DNA of 64,000 bases from Candidatus Acetothermia bacterium (GTDB taxonomy: Bacteria; Bipolaricaulota; Bipolaricaulia; RBG-16-55-9; JANLFV01): positions 147,881 through 211,880 of the forward strand of contig JANLFV010000002.1 in assembly GCA_024653345.1 (NCBI GenBank), read 5' to 3'. Shown here piece by piece: positions 30,507 to 40,175 of this stretch; the first letter of the stretch is position 1, and every line of letters begins with the position of its first letter. The notes beneath the pieces are model-generated. The model made no database searches and had not been told where the DNA came from. It was given only the letters and a program-made list of their open reading frames with translations. The position numbers were made by a program, and so were the translations under genes.

Positions 30507-33152
30507 ATGGCTGACAGATGTGAGATCCCCAAGGCCTATGAGCCGGCCCAGGCGGAGGGGAAGTGGTATCGCTTCTGGGAGGAGCGGGGCTACTTCCGCG
30601 GGAAGATCGACCCAAATAAGAAGCCGTTCGCGATCGTCATCCCCCCGCCGAACATCACCGGGCGGCTCCACATCGGCCATGCCCTCAACAACACCCTCCA
30701 GGACATCGTGATCCGCTACAAGCGGATGGACGGCTACGCCGCGTGCTGGTTCCCGGGGATCGACCACGCCGGGATCGCCACTCAGAATGTGGTTGAGCGC
30801 GAGCTGGCCAAAGAGGGCAAGACCCGCCACGCCCTCGGGAGGGAGGCCTTCATCAAGCGGGTCTGGGACTGGAAGGCGAAATACGGGAACGAGATCGTCG
30901 AGCAGCTCAAGGTCCTCGGGGCCTCGTGCGACTGGGACCGGCTGAGGTTCACGCTCGATGAGGGGCTTTCCAAGGCGGTCCGGGAGGTCTTCGTCCGGCT
31001 CTACGAGGAGGGCTTCATCTATCGGGGCGAGCGGATCATCAACTGGTGCCCCCGCTGTGCCACGGCCCTCTCCGATATCGAGGTTGTGCACCAGGAACAT
31101 CAGGATAAGCTATACTACATCAAGTATCCCCTGGCCGATGGGGGCTCGATCACCGTGGCGACCACCCGCCCCGAGACGATGCTCGGCGATACGGCCGTGG
31201 CCGTCCACCCCGACGATGAGCGATACAAGAAGCTCGTGGGGAAGCAAGCGATCCTGCCGCTGTTGAAGCGGAAGATCCCGGTGATCGCCGACGAGGCCGT
31301 CGCTCCGGGGTTCGGGACCGGCGCGGTGAAGGTCACCCCGGCCCACGATCAGACGGACTTCGAGATCGGCGAGCGGCACAAGCTCGAGCGGATCAACATC
31401 CTCAACGAGGACGCCACCCTCAACGAGAACGCCGGCCCCTACGCCGGCCTCGAGCGGTATGCGGCCCGGGAGCGGGTCCTAGAGGATCTGAAGAGAGAAG
31501 GGCTCCTCGAGCGAGTCGAGGACTACACCCACGCGGTCGGCCACTGCCAGCGGTGCGACACCGTGATCGAGCCGCTCGTCTCCACCCAGTGGTTCGTGGA
31601 GATGGAGGAGCTGGCCAAGCCAGCGATCGAGGCCGTCCGCTCAGGGAGGATCAGGCTGATCCCCAGCCACTGGGAGAAGGTCTACTTCGACTGGCTCGAG
31701 AACATACGGGACTGGTGCATCTCCCGGCAGCTCTGGTGGGGCCATCGGATCCCCGCGTGGTATTGCCGCGACTGCAATGAGGTGACGGTGAGCCGCGAGA
31801 CCCCTAGGGAGTGCGTGGCCTGCGGCTCAAAGGACCTCTACCAGGACGAGGATGTGCTCGACACCTGGTTCTCAAGTGCGCTCTGGCCCTTCTCGGTGAT
31901 GGGCTGGCCGGAGGAGACGCCTGAGCTGAGATACTTCTACCCCACAGCCCTCCTCAGCACGGCCCCCGAGATCCTCTTCTTCTGGGTGGCCCGGATGGTG
32001 ATGATGGGGCTCCACTTCATCGGCGAGATCCCCTTCCGCGAGGTCCTCCTCCACCCGACGGTCAAGGACGAGCGCGGTCGGCGGATGAGCAAGTCCCTCG
32101 GCACCGGGATCGACCCGCTCGAGCTGAAGGAGCAATACGGGATGGACGCGCTGCGGTTCACCCTCGCGGCCTCGATGAGCAAGGGCCAGGACATGCGGCT
32201 CTCCCCACGGGACCTCGAGGGCTACCGCAAGTTCCTGAACAAGATCTGGAACGCCTCGCGGCTGGCGTTGCTCAACCTCGAGGACTTCCAGCCGGCCGAG
32301 CTAGTGGCGGAGGAGCTTGAGCTGGAGGACCGCTGGATCCTCTCCCGGCTCGCGCGCCAGATCGGCGAGCTGAGGCGGAACTTGGAGAGCTACGATTTCA
32401 ACTTCGCGGCGGAGGGGCTCTACAACTTCGTCTGGCACGACTTTTGCGACTGGTATCTCGAGATGATCAAGCCCCGGCTCTACGGCGAAGAGAGGGAGAG
32501 GAAGCGCACGGCCCAGGAGGTGCTCTACCGCGCGCTCGTCGCGATCCTGAAGATGCTCCATCCCTTCATCCCCTACATCACCGAGGAGATCTGGCAACTC
32601 CTGCCAGCGAAGGAGGCCGACTCGGTGATGATCGCGCCCTTCCCCCAGGTCGAGCGAGCCTGGATCGACCCGGAGGTCGAGCGGAAGATGGCGACCCTCC
32701 AGGAGCTCATCTCGGCCATCCGGACGATCCGCTCGGAGATGAATGTTCCCCCGCAGGCCCCCGCTAGGGCGCTTATCCGAGCTGAGGACCAGGGGATAAG
32801 GGAACTGGTCGAGGCCAACCGGGTCTTCTTCCGCGAGCTGGCCGGAGTCCACGAGTTCGCAGTCGGGCACGACATCGAGCGCCCGGAGCATGCCCCGCGG
32901 ATCATCCTCGAGGGGGCGGAGGTCTTCGTGCCCCTCGAGGGGCTGATCGACCTGGGGCAGGAGCGGGCCCGGCTCGCGCGGGAGCTAGCGGAGGTCCAAC
33001 GGACCCTCTCGGAGAGCCTGCGGAAGCTCGAGGACGAGAGATTCCTCCAGCGAGCCCCCCAGGAGATCGTGGAGAAGGAGCAGGCCAAGGCCCGGGAGCT
33101 GCGGGAGCGGGCGGAGCGGCTCACGAGGAACCTCCAAGTCCTGGGGGCCTGA
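30507..33152 (+). CDS. valS: Valine-tRNA ligase
   Basis: An 881-residue class I synthetase. The HIGH motif is in PNITGRLHIGHALNN near residue 45 and the KMSKS motif in RRMSKSLGTG near residue 530. The CP1 editing domain lies between (TTRPETMLGDTAVAVHPDD). The C-terminal tRNA-binding coiled coil is present (RARLARELAEVQRTLSESLRKLEDERF). It charges tRNA-Val and hydrolyses misactivated threonine. ATG 30507 is used, with GGAGAGAGA upstream; an in-frame start at 30456 would lie in the promoter. It is the first gene of a run with folC, uppS and cdsA. Confidence 0.97.
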   Translation: MADRCEIPKAYEPAQAEGKWYRFWEERGYFRGKIDPNKKPFAIVIPPPNITGRLHIGHALNNTLQDIVIRYKRMDGYAACWFPGIDHAGIATQNVVERELAKEGKTRHALGREAFIKRVWDWKAKYGNEIVEQLKVLGASCDWDRLRFTLDEGLSKAVREVFVRLYEEGFIYRGERIINWCPRCATALSDIEVVHQEHQDKLYYIKYPLADGGSITVATTRPETMLGDTAVAVHPDDERYKKLVGKQAILPLLKRKIPVIADEAVAPGFGTGAVKVTPAHDQTDFEIGERHKLERINILNEDATLNENAGPYAGLERYAARERVLEDLKREGLLERVEDYTHAVGHCQRCDTVIEPLVSTQWFVEMEELAKPAIEAVRSGRIRLIPSHWEKVYFDWLENIRDWCISRQLWWGHRIPAWYCRDCNEVTVSRETPRECVACGSKDLYQDEDVLDTWFSSALWPFSVMGWPEETPELRYFYPTALLSTAPEILFFWVARMVMMGLHFIGEIPFREVLLHPTVKDERGRRMSKSLGTGIDPLELKEQYGMDALRFTLAASMSKGQDMRLSPRDLEGYRKFLNKIWNASRLALLNLEDFQPAELVAEELELEDRWILSRLARQIGELRRNLESYDFNFAAEGLYNFVWHDFCDWYLEMIKPRLYGEERERKRTAQEVLYRALVAILKMLHPFIPYITEEIWQLLPAKEADSVMIAPFPQVERAWIDPEVERKMATLQELISAIRTIRSEMNVPPQAPARALIRAEDQGIRELVEANRVFFRELAGVHEFAVGHDIERPEHAPRIILEGAEVFVPLEGLIDLGQERARLARELAEVQRTLSESLRKLEDERFLQRAPQEIVEKEQAKARELRERAERLTRNLQVLGA

Positions 33153-33157
33153 CGAGC

Positions 33158-34423
33158 ATGGGCTATCCCGCCGCGCTCGCCTACCTCGATAGGCTCCCCT
33201 CCCGCGAGGTCAAGCCTGGCCTGGAGCGGATCACCTCGCTCCTGGAGGGCCTGGGGGAGCCCCACCGCAAGCTTCGGGCAATCCATGTCGGGGGAACCAA
33301 CGGCAAGGGCTCAGTGGTCGCGATGCTGGCCTCGGTCCTTCAGGAGGCGGGCTATCGCGTCGGGGCCTACACCTCCCCCCACCTGCTCGACTGGCGCGAG
33401 CGGGTCCGGATCGACGGGGAGTGGATCCCCGAGCAGGACTTCGCCCGGCTCATCGACCGGCTGATCCCGCTAGTCGAAGGGATGGAAGACAGGCCGACGG
33501 TCTTCGAGGTCCTCACGGCCCTGGCCTTCCAATACTTCCACGACCGTGACGTGGACCTCGCAGTAGTCGAGGTTGGCCTCGGCGGACGGTTCGACGCCAC
33601 CAATGTGATCGAGCCGCTTGTGGCCGTGATCACCAATGTCCGGCGCGACCACCTCGACCTCCTCGGCCCGGACATGGACCATCTGGCCTGGGAGAAGGCG
33701 GGGATCGTCAAGCCGGGCGTGCCCCTGGTCACCGGGGAGCAGAGCCCGGAGATCTTGGCGATCATCGCCCAGGAGTCCGCCAACCGTGGCGCAGAGCTGC
33801 GCCGGGCGATGCGACAGGCAGAGCAGGTGGAGTTCACCTGGGAGGGGCAGGAGCTCCATGCAGATGGCTGGGGAAGGCTCAAGCTCGGGCTGCTCGGCCC
33901 TTACCAGCTGGAGAACCTCGTCGTGACCCTGGAGGCGCTCGAGGCGCTCCGACCATCGCTCAAGCTCACGCGCCGGGCCGTCAGAGACGGCCTCGCCAAG
34001 GCCCGCTGGCCGGGGAGGTTCCAGCTGCTCGGCCAGCGGCCCTATATAATCGTGGACGGGGCGCACAACCCTGACGGCGTGCGGGCGTTGCTCACGGGGC
34101 TCAAGCTCTACCACGACCGCTACCTCCCCCGCGGCCGGAGAGTCCTCCTCTTCGGGGCGATGCGGGACAAGGAAGTCGCGGCGATGGGCGAACTCCTCTT
34201 CCCCTGGTTTGAGGAGTTGATCTTCACCAAGCCCGACTACTACCGCGCGATCGAGCCGAGGTCCCTGCAGGAGCTGGCAGCGGAGCTCGGGCAGCCGGCT
34301 CAGGTGGTCGTTCCGGCGAGCGAAGCGCTCCGGCAGGCCCGGGCTCGGCTCAGCCCGTCTGACCTGCTATGCGTCACCGGCTCGCTATACTTGGTGGGAG
34401 AGATCTTGAGGGAGGGTGGTTAG
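33158..34423 (+). CDS. folC: Bifunctional dihydrofolate synthase/folylpolyglutamate synthase
   Basis: A 421-residue Mur-ligase-fold enzyme. GTNGKGSVVAMLASVLQ is the ATP-binding loop near residue 47, TSPHLLDWRERVRIDGE follows near residue 72, and VEVGLGGRFDATNVI near residue 137 is the folate-binding omega loop region. VDGAHNPDGVRAL marks the C-terminal domain. It adds glutamate to dihydropteroate and to reduced folates. The gene begins five bases after valS and ends one base before uppS. Confidence 0.95.
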   Translation: MGYPAALAYLDRLPSREVKPGLERITSLLEGLGEPHRKLRAIHVGGTNGKGSVVAMLASVLQEAGYRVGAYTSPHLLDWRERVRIDGEWIPEQDFARLIDRLIPLVEGMEDRPTVFEVLTALAFQYFHDRDVDLAVVEVGLGGRFDATNVIEPLVAVITNVRRDHLDLLGPDMDHLAWEKAGIVKPGVPLVTGEQSPEILAIIAQESANRGAELRRAMRQAEQVEFTWEGQELHADGWGRLKLGLLGPYQLENLVVTLEALEALRPSLKLTRRAVRDGLAKARWPGRFQLLGQRPYIIVDGAHNPDGVRALLTGLKLYHDRYLPRGRRVLLFGAMRDKEVAAMGELLFPWFEELIFTKPDYYRAIEPRSLQELAAELGQPAQVVVPASEALRQARARLSPSDLLCVTGSLYLVGEILREGG

Positions 34424-34424
34424 G

Positions 34425-35183
34425 ATGGGGACGACCGACCCGGCGCTCGCCGCGCGGATCGCTCGGGCCAAAGCTCGCGGCCTCCCGCAGCACCTCGCGA
34501 TCATCATGGACGGCAATGGGCGCTGGGCCCGACGGCGCGGAGAGGAGCGGCGTGCGGGCCACCGGGCCGGGCTCGAGACGGCAAGGAAGATCGTGGAGTT
34601 CGTGGGACGCGAGCTCGGGATCAAATACCTGACGCTCTTCGTCTTCTCCAAGGAGAACTGGCGCCGGCCCAAGGAAGAGGTGGACTTCCTCATGGGGCTC
34701 CTTGCGGACTTCCTGAGGCAGAATCTGGATGAGCTGCTGAAAGGGGGCGTCAGGCTTCAGGTCCTCGGGGACCTCGACGGCCTTCCCGAGCGAGTCCGGG
34801 CTGAGCTAGAGCGGGCAGTGGACCTCTCGCGAGCGAACGACAAGCTCTACCTCAGTCTGGCGATCAACTATGGTGGGCGGCAGGAGATCCTCCGGGCCGT
34901 GCGGCTCCTCCTGCGCGACCTTTGGGCCCGAGGCCAGCCCGGGGAGATCGACGAGCCCCTCTTCCGGCGCTATCTCTACACCGCCGAGCTTCCGGACCCG
35001 GACCTGCTGATCCGGACGAGCGGAGAGGAGCGGATCAGCAACTTCCTCCTCTGGCAGTCGGCCTACGCCGAGTTCTGGGTCACGGAGACCCTCTGGCCCG
35101 ACTTCTCCGTAGAGGAGCTTCTTCAGGCGGTCGAGGACTTCCAGTCGCGGCAGCGGAAGTTCGGCGGCGTGGTGGAGGGCTGA
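34425..35183 (+). CDS. uppS: Isoprenyl transferase (undecaprenyl diphosphate synthase type)
   Basis: A 252-residue cis-prenyltransferase. HLAIIMDGNGRWARRRG holds the catalytic Asp and the diphosphate-binding GNGRW, then GHRAGLETAR and FVFSKENWRRP. The C-terminal part has LAINYGGRQEIL and DLLIRTSGEERISNFLLWQSAYAEFW (isopentenyl-diphosphate-binding RxSxxxR-like region). It makes the polyprenyl carrier for cell-wall and other glycan synthesis. ATG 34425 is preferred (GGGAGGGTGG just upstream); GTG 34416 is possible. CdsA follows 11 bases later. Confidence 0.95.
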   Translation: MGTTDPALAARIARAKARGLPQHLAIIMDGNGRWARRRGEERRAGHRAGLETARKIVEFVGRELGIKYLTLFVFSKENWRRPKEEVDFLMGLLADFLRQNLDELLKGGVRLQVLGDLDGLPERVRAELERAVDLSRANDKLYLSLAINYGGRQEILRAVRLLLRDLWARGQPGEIDEPLFRRYLYTAELPDPDLLIRTSGEERISNFLLWQSAYAEFWVTETLWPDFSVEELLQAVEDFQSRQRKFGGVVEG

Positions 35184-35194
35184 ACGGCAGCGGC

Positions 35195-36013
35195 TTGAGC
35201 GAACTGACCAAGCGCATCCTGACCTCGGTCGTCCTGATCCCCTCGGTGACGGCCCTCTTCTTCTATGCTAAGCTCCTGAAGGTCGACTGGGCTGTGGGGC
35301 TCTTCTTGACGCTGGTGGCCTTCCTCGCCGGCATCGAGTATCTCGGCCTGGTAGAGCGGATGGGCCTACCGCTCGAGCGCTACTCCTACCTCGGGCTGAT
35401 GGCCTTCCTCGAGTTCGTCTATGTCTTCTTCCGCGGGATCCATCTCTTCCTGGCCGTCAGCGCCGTCTTCCTCCTCCCGATCCTCTGGTATCTCCCCCAG
35501 CCGCGGGGCGTGAAGCGGGCCGCCGCGGCGGTCTTCGGGCTGGCCTATATCCCCTGGCTCCTGCACTTCTTCTACTTGATCTATCGGGTCCCGCCCTACG
35601 GCGGCTGGCTCTACGCGATGCTCCTCCTCGTCATGGGCTGGAGCTATGACATCGGGGCCTTCTTCATCGGCTCGCGGTTCGGGCGGCACAAGCTCGCCCC
35701 GCGCACGAGCCCGAGCAAGACGGTCGAGGGCGTGATCGGCGGCTTCCTCTTCACGCTGGTCGGGGCGAACCTCACGCCGATCTGGGTCAACTGGCCGACC
35801 TGGATCCCGCACATCGTGGCCCTCTCCGTCCTCATTTCCGCAGCGATGCAGCTCGGCGACCTCTTCGAATCGAAGCTCAAGCGAATGGCCGGGGTGAAGG
35901 ACTCGGGGGGAATCCTTCCCGGCCACGGCGGGATCCTCGATCGGATCGACGGGCACCTCTTCGCCATCCCCGTCTTCTACCTCTATTTCCACTATGTCCT
36001 GCGGTTCATCTAG
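35195..36013 (+). CDS. cdsA: Phosphatidate cytidylyltransferase
   Basis: A 272-residue polytopic membrane enzyme with about eight helices. The CDP-alcohol synthase signature is intact in the C-terminal third: GWSYDIGAFFIGSRFGRHKLAPRTSPSKTVEGVIGG, then DLFESKLKRMAGVKDSGGILPGHGGILDRIDG. It converts phosphatidic acid and CTP to CDP-diacylglycerol. A TTG start at 35195 is the most plausible; no strong SD is seen at a proper distance, and translation may be coupled to uppS, which ends at 35183. The 3' end overlaps the convergent PiT gene by four bases. Confidence 0.92.
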   Translation: MSELTKRILTSVVLIPSVTALFFYAKLLKVDWAVGLFLTLVAFLAGIEYLGLVERMGLPLERYSYLGLMAFLEFVYVFFRGIHLFLAVSAVFLLPILWYLPQPRGVKRAAAAVFGLAYIPWLLHFFYLIYRVPPYGGWLYAMLLLVMGWSYDIGAFFIGSRFGRHKLAPRTSPSKTVEGVIGGFLFTLVGANLTPIWVNWPTWIPHIVALSVLISAAMQLGDLFESKLKRMAGVKDSGGILPGHGGILDRIDGHLFAIPVFYLYFHYVLRFI

Positions 36014-36957
36014 GCGATTAGCTTCCAGAGCCCGTAGGCGAGCAGTCCCGCGACGGCCGGCGTCCCCACCCAGCCAATGGCGATCGCCACGAGCATCTCG
36101 TAGCTCACGGTCCGCACTCCCTTGACCAGCCCGATCCCGGCTAGAGCCCCCACGACCGCCTGGGAGATCGAGATCGGGATCCCAGCGAAGGCGAAGCCGT
36201 GGCCGACGAGGGCGATCGCGGTCTGGGTCGCGAATGCGCTCAAGGGGTCGAGCGGGACGACCCCGCGGGCCACCGTCTCCGTCACGCGCTGGCCGTAGGT
36301 GAGCGCCCCGCTCCCGAGGGCCAGCCCGCCGAGGAGCGTGATCCAGCCCGAGCGGAGGCCGAGGTTCGCCAGCGGGCCGATGGCATTCCCGATGTTGTTC
36401 GCTCCCAGGGAGAACGCGGCATACGCAGCCGAGGCGAGGATCAGCCAGTTGAGCAAGTCGCTCAGGACCCCGCTCCTCCGGATCGAGCGGAGGAGGAGGG
36501 CAACTAGATGGTAGAGGATGAACGAGAGGACTAGGGCCAGGGCGGGCGAGATGGCCCAGACCCCCACGATCCCGCTGATCACGGAGAGGTTCACCGGCGC
36601 CCCTGCGGCCAGGCCGATCCCGATTAGCGCCCCCACGATCGCCTGGGAGGTCGAGACCGGCAAGCGGAAGACGGTCGCGAGCGTGACGCAGAGCCCGGCC
36701 GAGCCCATTGCTACTAGGAGGGCTTGCCAGGGGAGCTCGGCCGCGACGATCCCCTTCCCCACGGTCTCGACGACCTTGGCACTCCCTAAGAGCGCGCCGA
36801 GGATTGCAAAGGCCGCCACGAGCCCCATCGCCCGGCGGTAGGAGAGGAGCCGCGACCCGACGGCCGCACCGGCGCAGTTCGCGCTGTCGTTCGCCCCGAT
36901 GTTCCAGCCGAGGTAAGAGCCGGCGAGGAGCAGCAGAGCCACTGCCAGTCCCGGCAT
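36010..36957 (-). CDS. pit: PiT-family inorganic phosphate transporter
   Basis: A 315-residue membrane protein. It is an inverted-repeat transporter with the duplicated PiT signatures: WNIGANDSANCAGAAVGS near residue 20 and FSLGANNIGNAIGP near residue 185. The STSQAIVGALIGIG and SISQAVVGALAGIG segments form the matching second half of each repeat. It imports phosphate with a cation. It lies 16 bases after a DUF47 (PhoU-like) gene, the usual partner of PiT transporters. Confidence 0.92.
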   Translation of the reverse strand: MPGLAVALLLLAGSYLGWNIGANDSANCAGAAVGSRLLSYRRAMGLVAAFAILGALLGSAKVVETVGKGIVAAELPWQALLVAMGSAGLCVTLATVFRLPVSTSQAIVGALIGIGLAAGAPVNLSVISGIVGVWAISPALALVLSFILYHLVALLLRSIRRSGVLSDLLNWLILASAAYAAFSLGANNIGNAIGPLANLGLRSGWITLLGGLALGSGALTYGQRVTETVARGVVPLDPLSAFATQTAIALVGHGFAFAGIPISISQAVVGALAGIGLVKGVRTVSYEMLVAIAIGWVGTPAVAGLLAYGLWKLIA

Positions 36958-36973
36958 CGCCCGGCTCCAGCAC

Positions 36974-37648
36974 TCAGCTACGAGCGGACATGATCCTGAT
37001 CCGCCCGCCGGCGTTCTCCATGTGGTCGAAGATGTCCCCGAGCTTCAACAGAACCTGGATCAGGTGATACTTGGCGAAGGCGTCCAGCTCCTGCTGCTTA
37101 TAGATCAGCTTGATCAGCTCCGCCTCGAGCAGGTCCACATGGTGCTCGAGGAGGTTGACTTCGCCGAGCAGGTCGAGGACTCGGTTGACCGCCTCCCGGC
37201 GGAAGCCCCGCTCTAGTAGCTCTCTCAAGCCCAGGGCCATGCGGCGGTAGATCTCAATCCCCTCGTGCATCAGCTGGGGAAACTCCCGCCACTTAGCGGC
37301 CAGCTCCGGGGGAAGCTTGAGCTCCATCAGCGGGAGAAGCGCGGCCGCGTCCTGGGCCACGTCAGCGATCTCGTCCTCCTGCCAGATGAACTCCAAGAGG
37401 TCCGTGCGGTTGACGGGCAGGAAGGAGTCGCTCCGCGGGAGGGTGGCGCGCACCTCGCTCTTGAGGATGTCCGCCTCGTGCTCGAGCCTCGAGATCCGCA
37501 CGCTCCGCTCCCCCACTGGCTTCTGATCCAGGTAATCCTGGACCTCCTGGGCCAGCTCGTTGACCGTCTCGCAGACCTTCTCCGCGTGCTTCACGAGCGG
37601 GTCAAGGGCCGGGTATTGATAGACCAAGTGGCGAAAGATCCTGTTCAT
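36974..37648 (-). CDS. DUF47/PhoU-like phosphate transport regulator
   Basis: A 224-residue all-helical protein with the DUF47 (TIGR00153-like) pattern: ISRLEHEADILKSEVRATLPRSDSFLPVNRTDLLEFIWQEDEIADVAQD, then a helical C-half ending in HMENAGGRIRIMSARS. The metal-binding E/D-rich segments are kept. The family controls the PiT transporter encoded next (16-base gap). The first gene of the pair lies four bases after sufS on the same strand, so the three may be cotranscribed. Confidence 0.9.
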   Translation of the reverse strand: MNRIFRHLVYQYPALDPLVKHAEKVCETVNELAQEVQDYLDQKPVGERSVRISRLEHEADILKSEVRATLPRSDSFLPVNRTDLLEFIWQEDEIADVAQDAAALLPLMELKLPPELAAKWREFPQLMHEGIEIYRRMALGLRELLERGFRREAVNRVLDLLGEVNLLEHHVDLLEAELIKLIYKQQELDAFAKYHLIQVLLKLGDIFDHMENAGGRIRIMSARS

Positions 37649-37652
37649 CTCT

Positions 37653-38903
37653 CTAGCTCCGCACGCGGAAGGCCGCCTTGGCCTCTTCCACCCCCGCGGC
37701 GAGCCGCTCGACCTCCTCTTCGGTGTTGTAGATGTAGAAGCTGGCCCGGGCGGCGAACTCCATCCCCAGGCGGGCCATCAGCGGCTGGGCGCAGTGGTGG
37801 CCGCTCCGGATCGCGATCCCCTCGCTATCGAGGACCATCGCCAGATCATGGGGGTGGACCCCCTCGAGGTTGAAGGAGATGATCCCTAGCCTCGGGGCCT
37901 CGTCCGGCGCGGGGCCGTAGAGCCTGATCCCCTCGACCTTCGCGAGCCTCTCCCAGGCGAACTCCAAGAGCCGCCGCTCGTGGTCGTAGACCGCCTCCAT
38001 CCCCAACCCTTCAAGATAATCGACCGCGGCGGCTAGCCCGATCCCCCCGGCGATGTTGGCCGTCCCGGCCTCGAACTTCCAGGGGAGCCTGTTCCAGGTC
38101 GCGCCCTCGAGGGTCACGGTCTCGATCATGTCCCCGCCGTAGAGGAAGGGCTCCATCTCCTCGAGGAGCTCCCGCTTGGCATAGAGGAAGCCGGTCCCGG
38201 TCGGGCCGAGCATCTTGTGCCCGCTCGCGGCCAAGAAGTCGCAGTCCAGCCCCCTCACATCCACGGGTATATGCGGGACCGCCTGGGCTCCATCGACCAA
38301 GACCAGCGCCCCGATCCGGTGGGCCGCCGCGATGATCTCCTCCACAGGGTTGATCGTCCCCAGGACATTCGAGGCGTAGATGCAGCCCACGAGCCTGGTC
38401 CGGCTCGAGAGGAGGCGAGTGAGCTCCTCGAGCCTGAGCCTCCCCCGGTCGTCCACATCGATGAACTTGAGCGAGATCCCCTTGAGCCGGCGGAGGGCCA
38501 GCCAGGGGACGAGGTTCGAGTGGTGCTCCATCACCGTGAGGAGGACCTCATCCCCCTCGCGCAGCTCCCAAAGCCCCCAGGCGTAGGCCACGAGGTTGAG
38601 CGCCTCGGTGGCGTTCCTCGTAAAGATGATCTCCTCCGGGCTGGCCCCGATGAACTCCGCGACTCTCTGGTGGGCCGCCTCGTAAGCAAGAGTCGCCTCG
38701 TGGCTTAGGGTGTGGACCGCCCGGTGGACATTGGCGTTCCGCTGCTCATAGAACTCCCGCATGGCCTCCAGGACCTGCCGGGGCTTCTGGGTCGTCGCGG
38801 CATTGTCCAGGTAAGCCAGCGGCCTACCCCCGATCCGCCGGGCGAGGATGGGGAAGTCCTTGCGGAGCGCATCTGGATCAAAGCCTCTCATGATCTCGGT
38901 CAT
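37653..38903 (-). CDS. sufS: Cysteine desulfurase, SufS type
   Basis: A 416-residue PLP enzyme. It has YLDNAATTQKP at the start, MEHHSNLVPW (the His that stacks on PLP), VDGAQAVPHIPVDV (Asp and Gln that hold the cofactor), ASGHKMLGPTGTGFLY with the Schiff-base Lys, and RSGHHCAQPLM with the catalytic Cys in the short class II loop. It releases sulfur from cysteine for Fe-S assembly by the SUF route. The start ATG 38903 follows AAGGAG. No suf scaffold genes are adjacent. All pocket residues are canonical here, unlike in the second desulfurase at 53776-54957. Confidence 0.93.
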   Translation of the reverse strand: MTEIMRGFDPDALRKDFPILARRIGGRPLAYLDNAATTQKPRQVLEAMREFYEQRNANVHRAVHTLSHEATLAYEAAHQRVAEFIGASPEEIIFTRNATEALNLVAYAWGLWELREGDEVLLTVMEHHSNLVPWLALRRLKGISLKFIDVDDRGRLRLEELTRLLSSRTRLVGCIYASNVLGTINPVEEIIAAAHRIGALVLVDGAQAVPHIPVDVRGLDCDFLAASGHKMLGPTGTGFLYAKRELLEEMEPFLYGGDMIETVTLEGATWNRLPWKFEAGTANIAGGIGLAAAVDYLEGLGMEAVYDHERRLLEFAWERLAKVEGIRLYGPAPDEAPRLGIISFNLEGVHPHDLAMVLDSEGIAIRSGHHCAQPLMARLGMEFAARASFYIYNTEEEVERLAAGVEEAKAAFRVRS

Positions 38904-38917
38904 CGCTGACTCCTTGG

Positions 38918-38946
38918 AGGATACATCAAGCGACAGGCCCCGGCAA
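38918..38946 (-). promoter_or_regulatory. Predicted promoter of sufS
   Basis: Minus strand TTGCCG (38946-38941), 17 bases, TATCCT (38923-38918), about eight bases of leader before the ATG at 38903. It lies just outside the decayed IS. Confidence 0.5.
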
Positions 38947-38955
38947 GGTGGCGAA

Positions 38956-40109
38956 TTGCCTCATTAGAACTCTTACCGGGAGAGGCATCGTTGCCTCGTA
39001 GACTGGTTTACCCAAAGGAGGCAAGGATGACTCGGGTTGGTCGAGATGGCCTGCGGCCAAGATACTCGCGGGCTGGTCGGGAAGAGGCGCGCCCACGAAG
39101 ACCAGGATCTTGGACGAGTTGAGGCGCGCCTCTTCGTGACCATCGCTGGCGTAGGCCGGGCTACCACCGCAAGGCCGCCATCCGGCTGCTACGGAAAGGG
39201 CCGAAGCCCTGGGGCTGCGATCGACGTGGGCGGCCCAGAGTCTACACCAACGAGGTCAAGGGCGCCCTCCTCCAGGTCTGGGAGGCCAATGGGCGGATCT
39301 GCGTAGGTCGCGCCTCCAAGCGGCTCGCACCCTTTCCGGCTGAGCCCAGCGACCATCGACCGGCTGGCGCGGACCCACCGCTACCGCAGGCCGCGGTCCC
39401 GGCCAAGCTCTGGCAAGCCATCCCCATCCGCACCGAAGCCTCCGGGGATGGAGCCCGCCCGGGCTTCTTGGAGATGGACCTGGTGGCCCACTGCGGGGAG
39501 AGTGTCGCCGGGGAGTTCCTTCACACCGTGAATGCGGTCGATCCGGCTACCGGCTGGCGCGAGCCGCTGGCCCTTCCCAACCGGAGCCAACAGGCGGTAA
39601 GGGAAGCGCTGGAGAGGATGCGAGCGCGGCTCCCCTTCCCCCTCTTGAGGATCGACTCGGACAACGACTCCATGGGCCTCCTCCGCTACTGTCAGGAGGA
39701 GGGGCTACTCTTCACCCGCTCCAGGCCCTACAGGCTGATCCCTGTCCATGTGGAGCAGAAGAGCTGGGTGGCGGTCCGCCAGCTCATCGGTTACGGCCGA
39801 TATGAGTCGGCTCGTCCGCTGGCACTGTTGGAGGCCATCTACAGCGACTGGCGGCGGTTTGTGAACCTCTTCCAGCCGGTGCGGAAGCGCCTGAGGAAAG
39901 AACGGCTGGGGAGCAAGGTGCGCAAGCGGTATGATCAGGCCAAGACCCCCTTACCAGCGGGTGCTGGCTTCACCTGAGGTGCCGGAGAAGCGGAAGGAGC
40001 GACTCCGGCAGGAGTATCAGGAGCTGAACCCGGTGATGCTGCAGCGACGGATCGAGGAGAACCTAGAGGCATTGTGGAGGCTCCATGGGTAACACCAATT
40101 CTGAGGCAT
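38956..40109 (+). mobile_element. Decayed insertion sequence, about 1.15 kb
   Basis: The imperfect terminal inverted repeats begin TTGCCTCA (38956) and, read inward from 40109 on the minus strand, ATGCCTCA; both end TTACC, with 14 of 22 positions matching. Between them lies a transposase gene broken by several frame changes. No target duplication can be recognised, which fits an old insertion. It separates sufS from the carbonic-anhydrase-like gene. Confidence 0.6.
39027..40092 (+). pseudogene. Frameshifted integrase-core (DDE) transposase remnant
   Basis: The transposase can be followed through at least three frames. An N-terminal piece is near 39027, GYHRKAAIRLL-like sequence lies near 39157-39190, and the longest open piece runs from 39468 to 39977. 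That piece starts MEMDLVAHCGESVAGEFLHTV and keeps the first DDE Asp and RIDSDN. The segment after SDN is shortened (SDNDSMGLLRYCQ where the family has about six more residues), so the catalytic Glu region is gone. After KTP near 39948 an extra base shifts the frame; removing it restores YQRVLASPEVPEKRKERLR to the stop at 40092. The gene is dead. Confidence 0.75.
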
Positions 40110-40175
40110 CACGAAGCCGCAGATGCTGATGGGCCAAGCGACGGTCATAAGAGAATCCTCGAGATCATCCCCAGA

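Noticed and set aside
35366..36973. A 535-codon minus-strand frame across cdsA and the PiT gene
   Set aside because: Arg/Pro/Gly/Asp-rich shadow translation with no motifs; both overlapped genes have clear family signatures.
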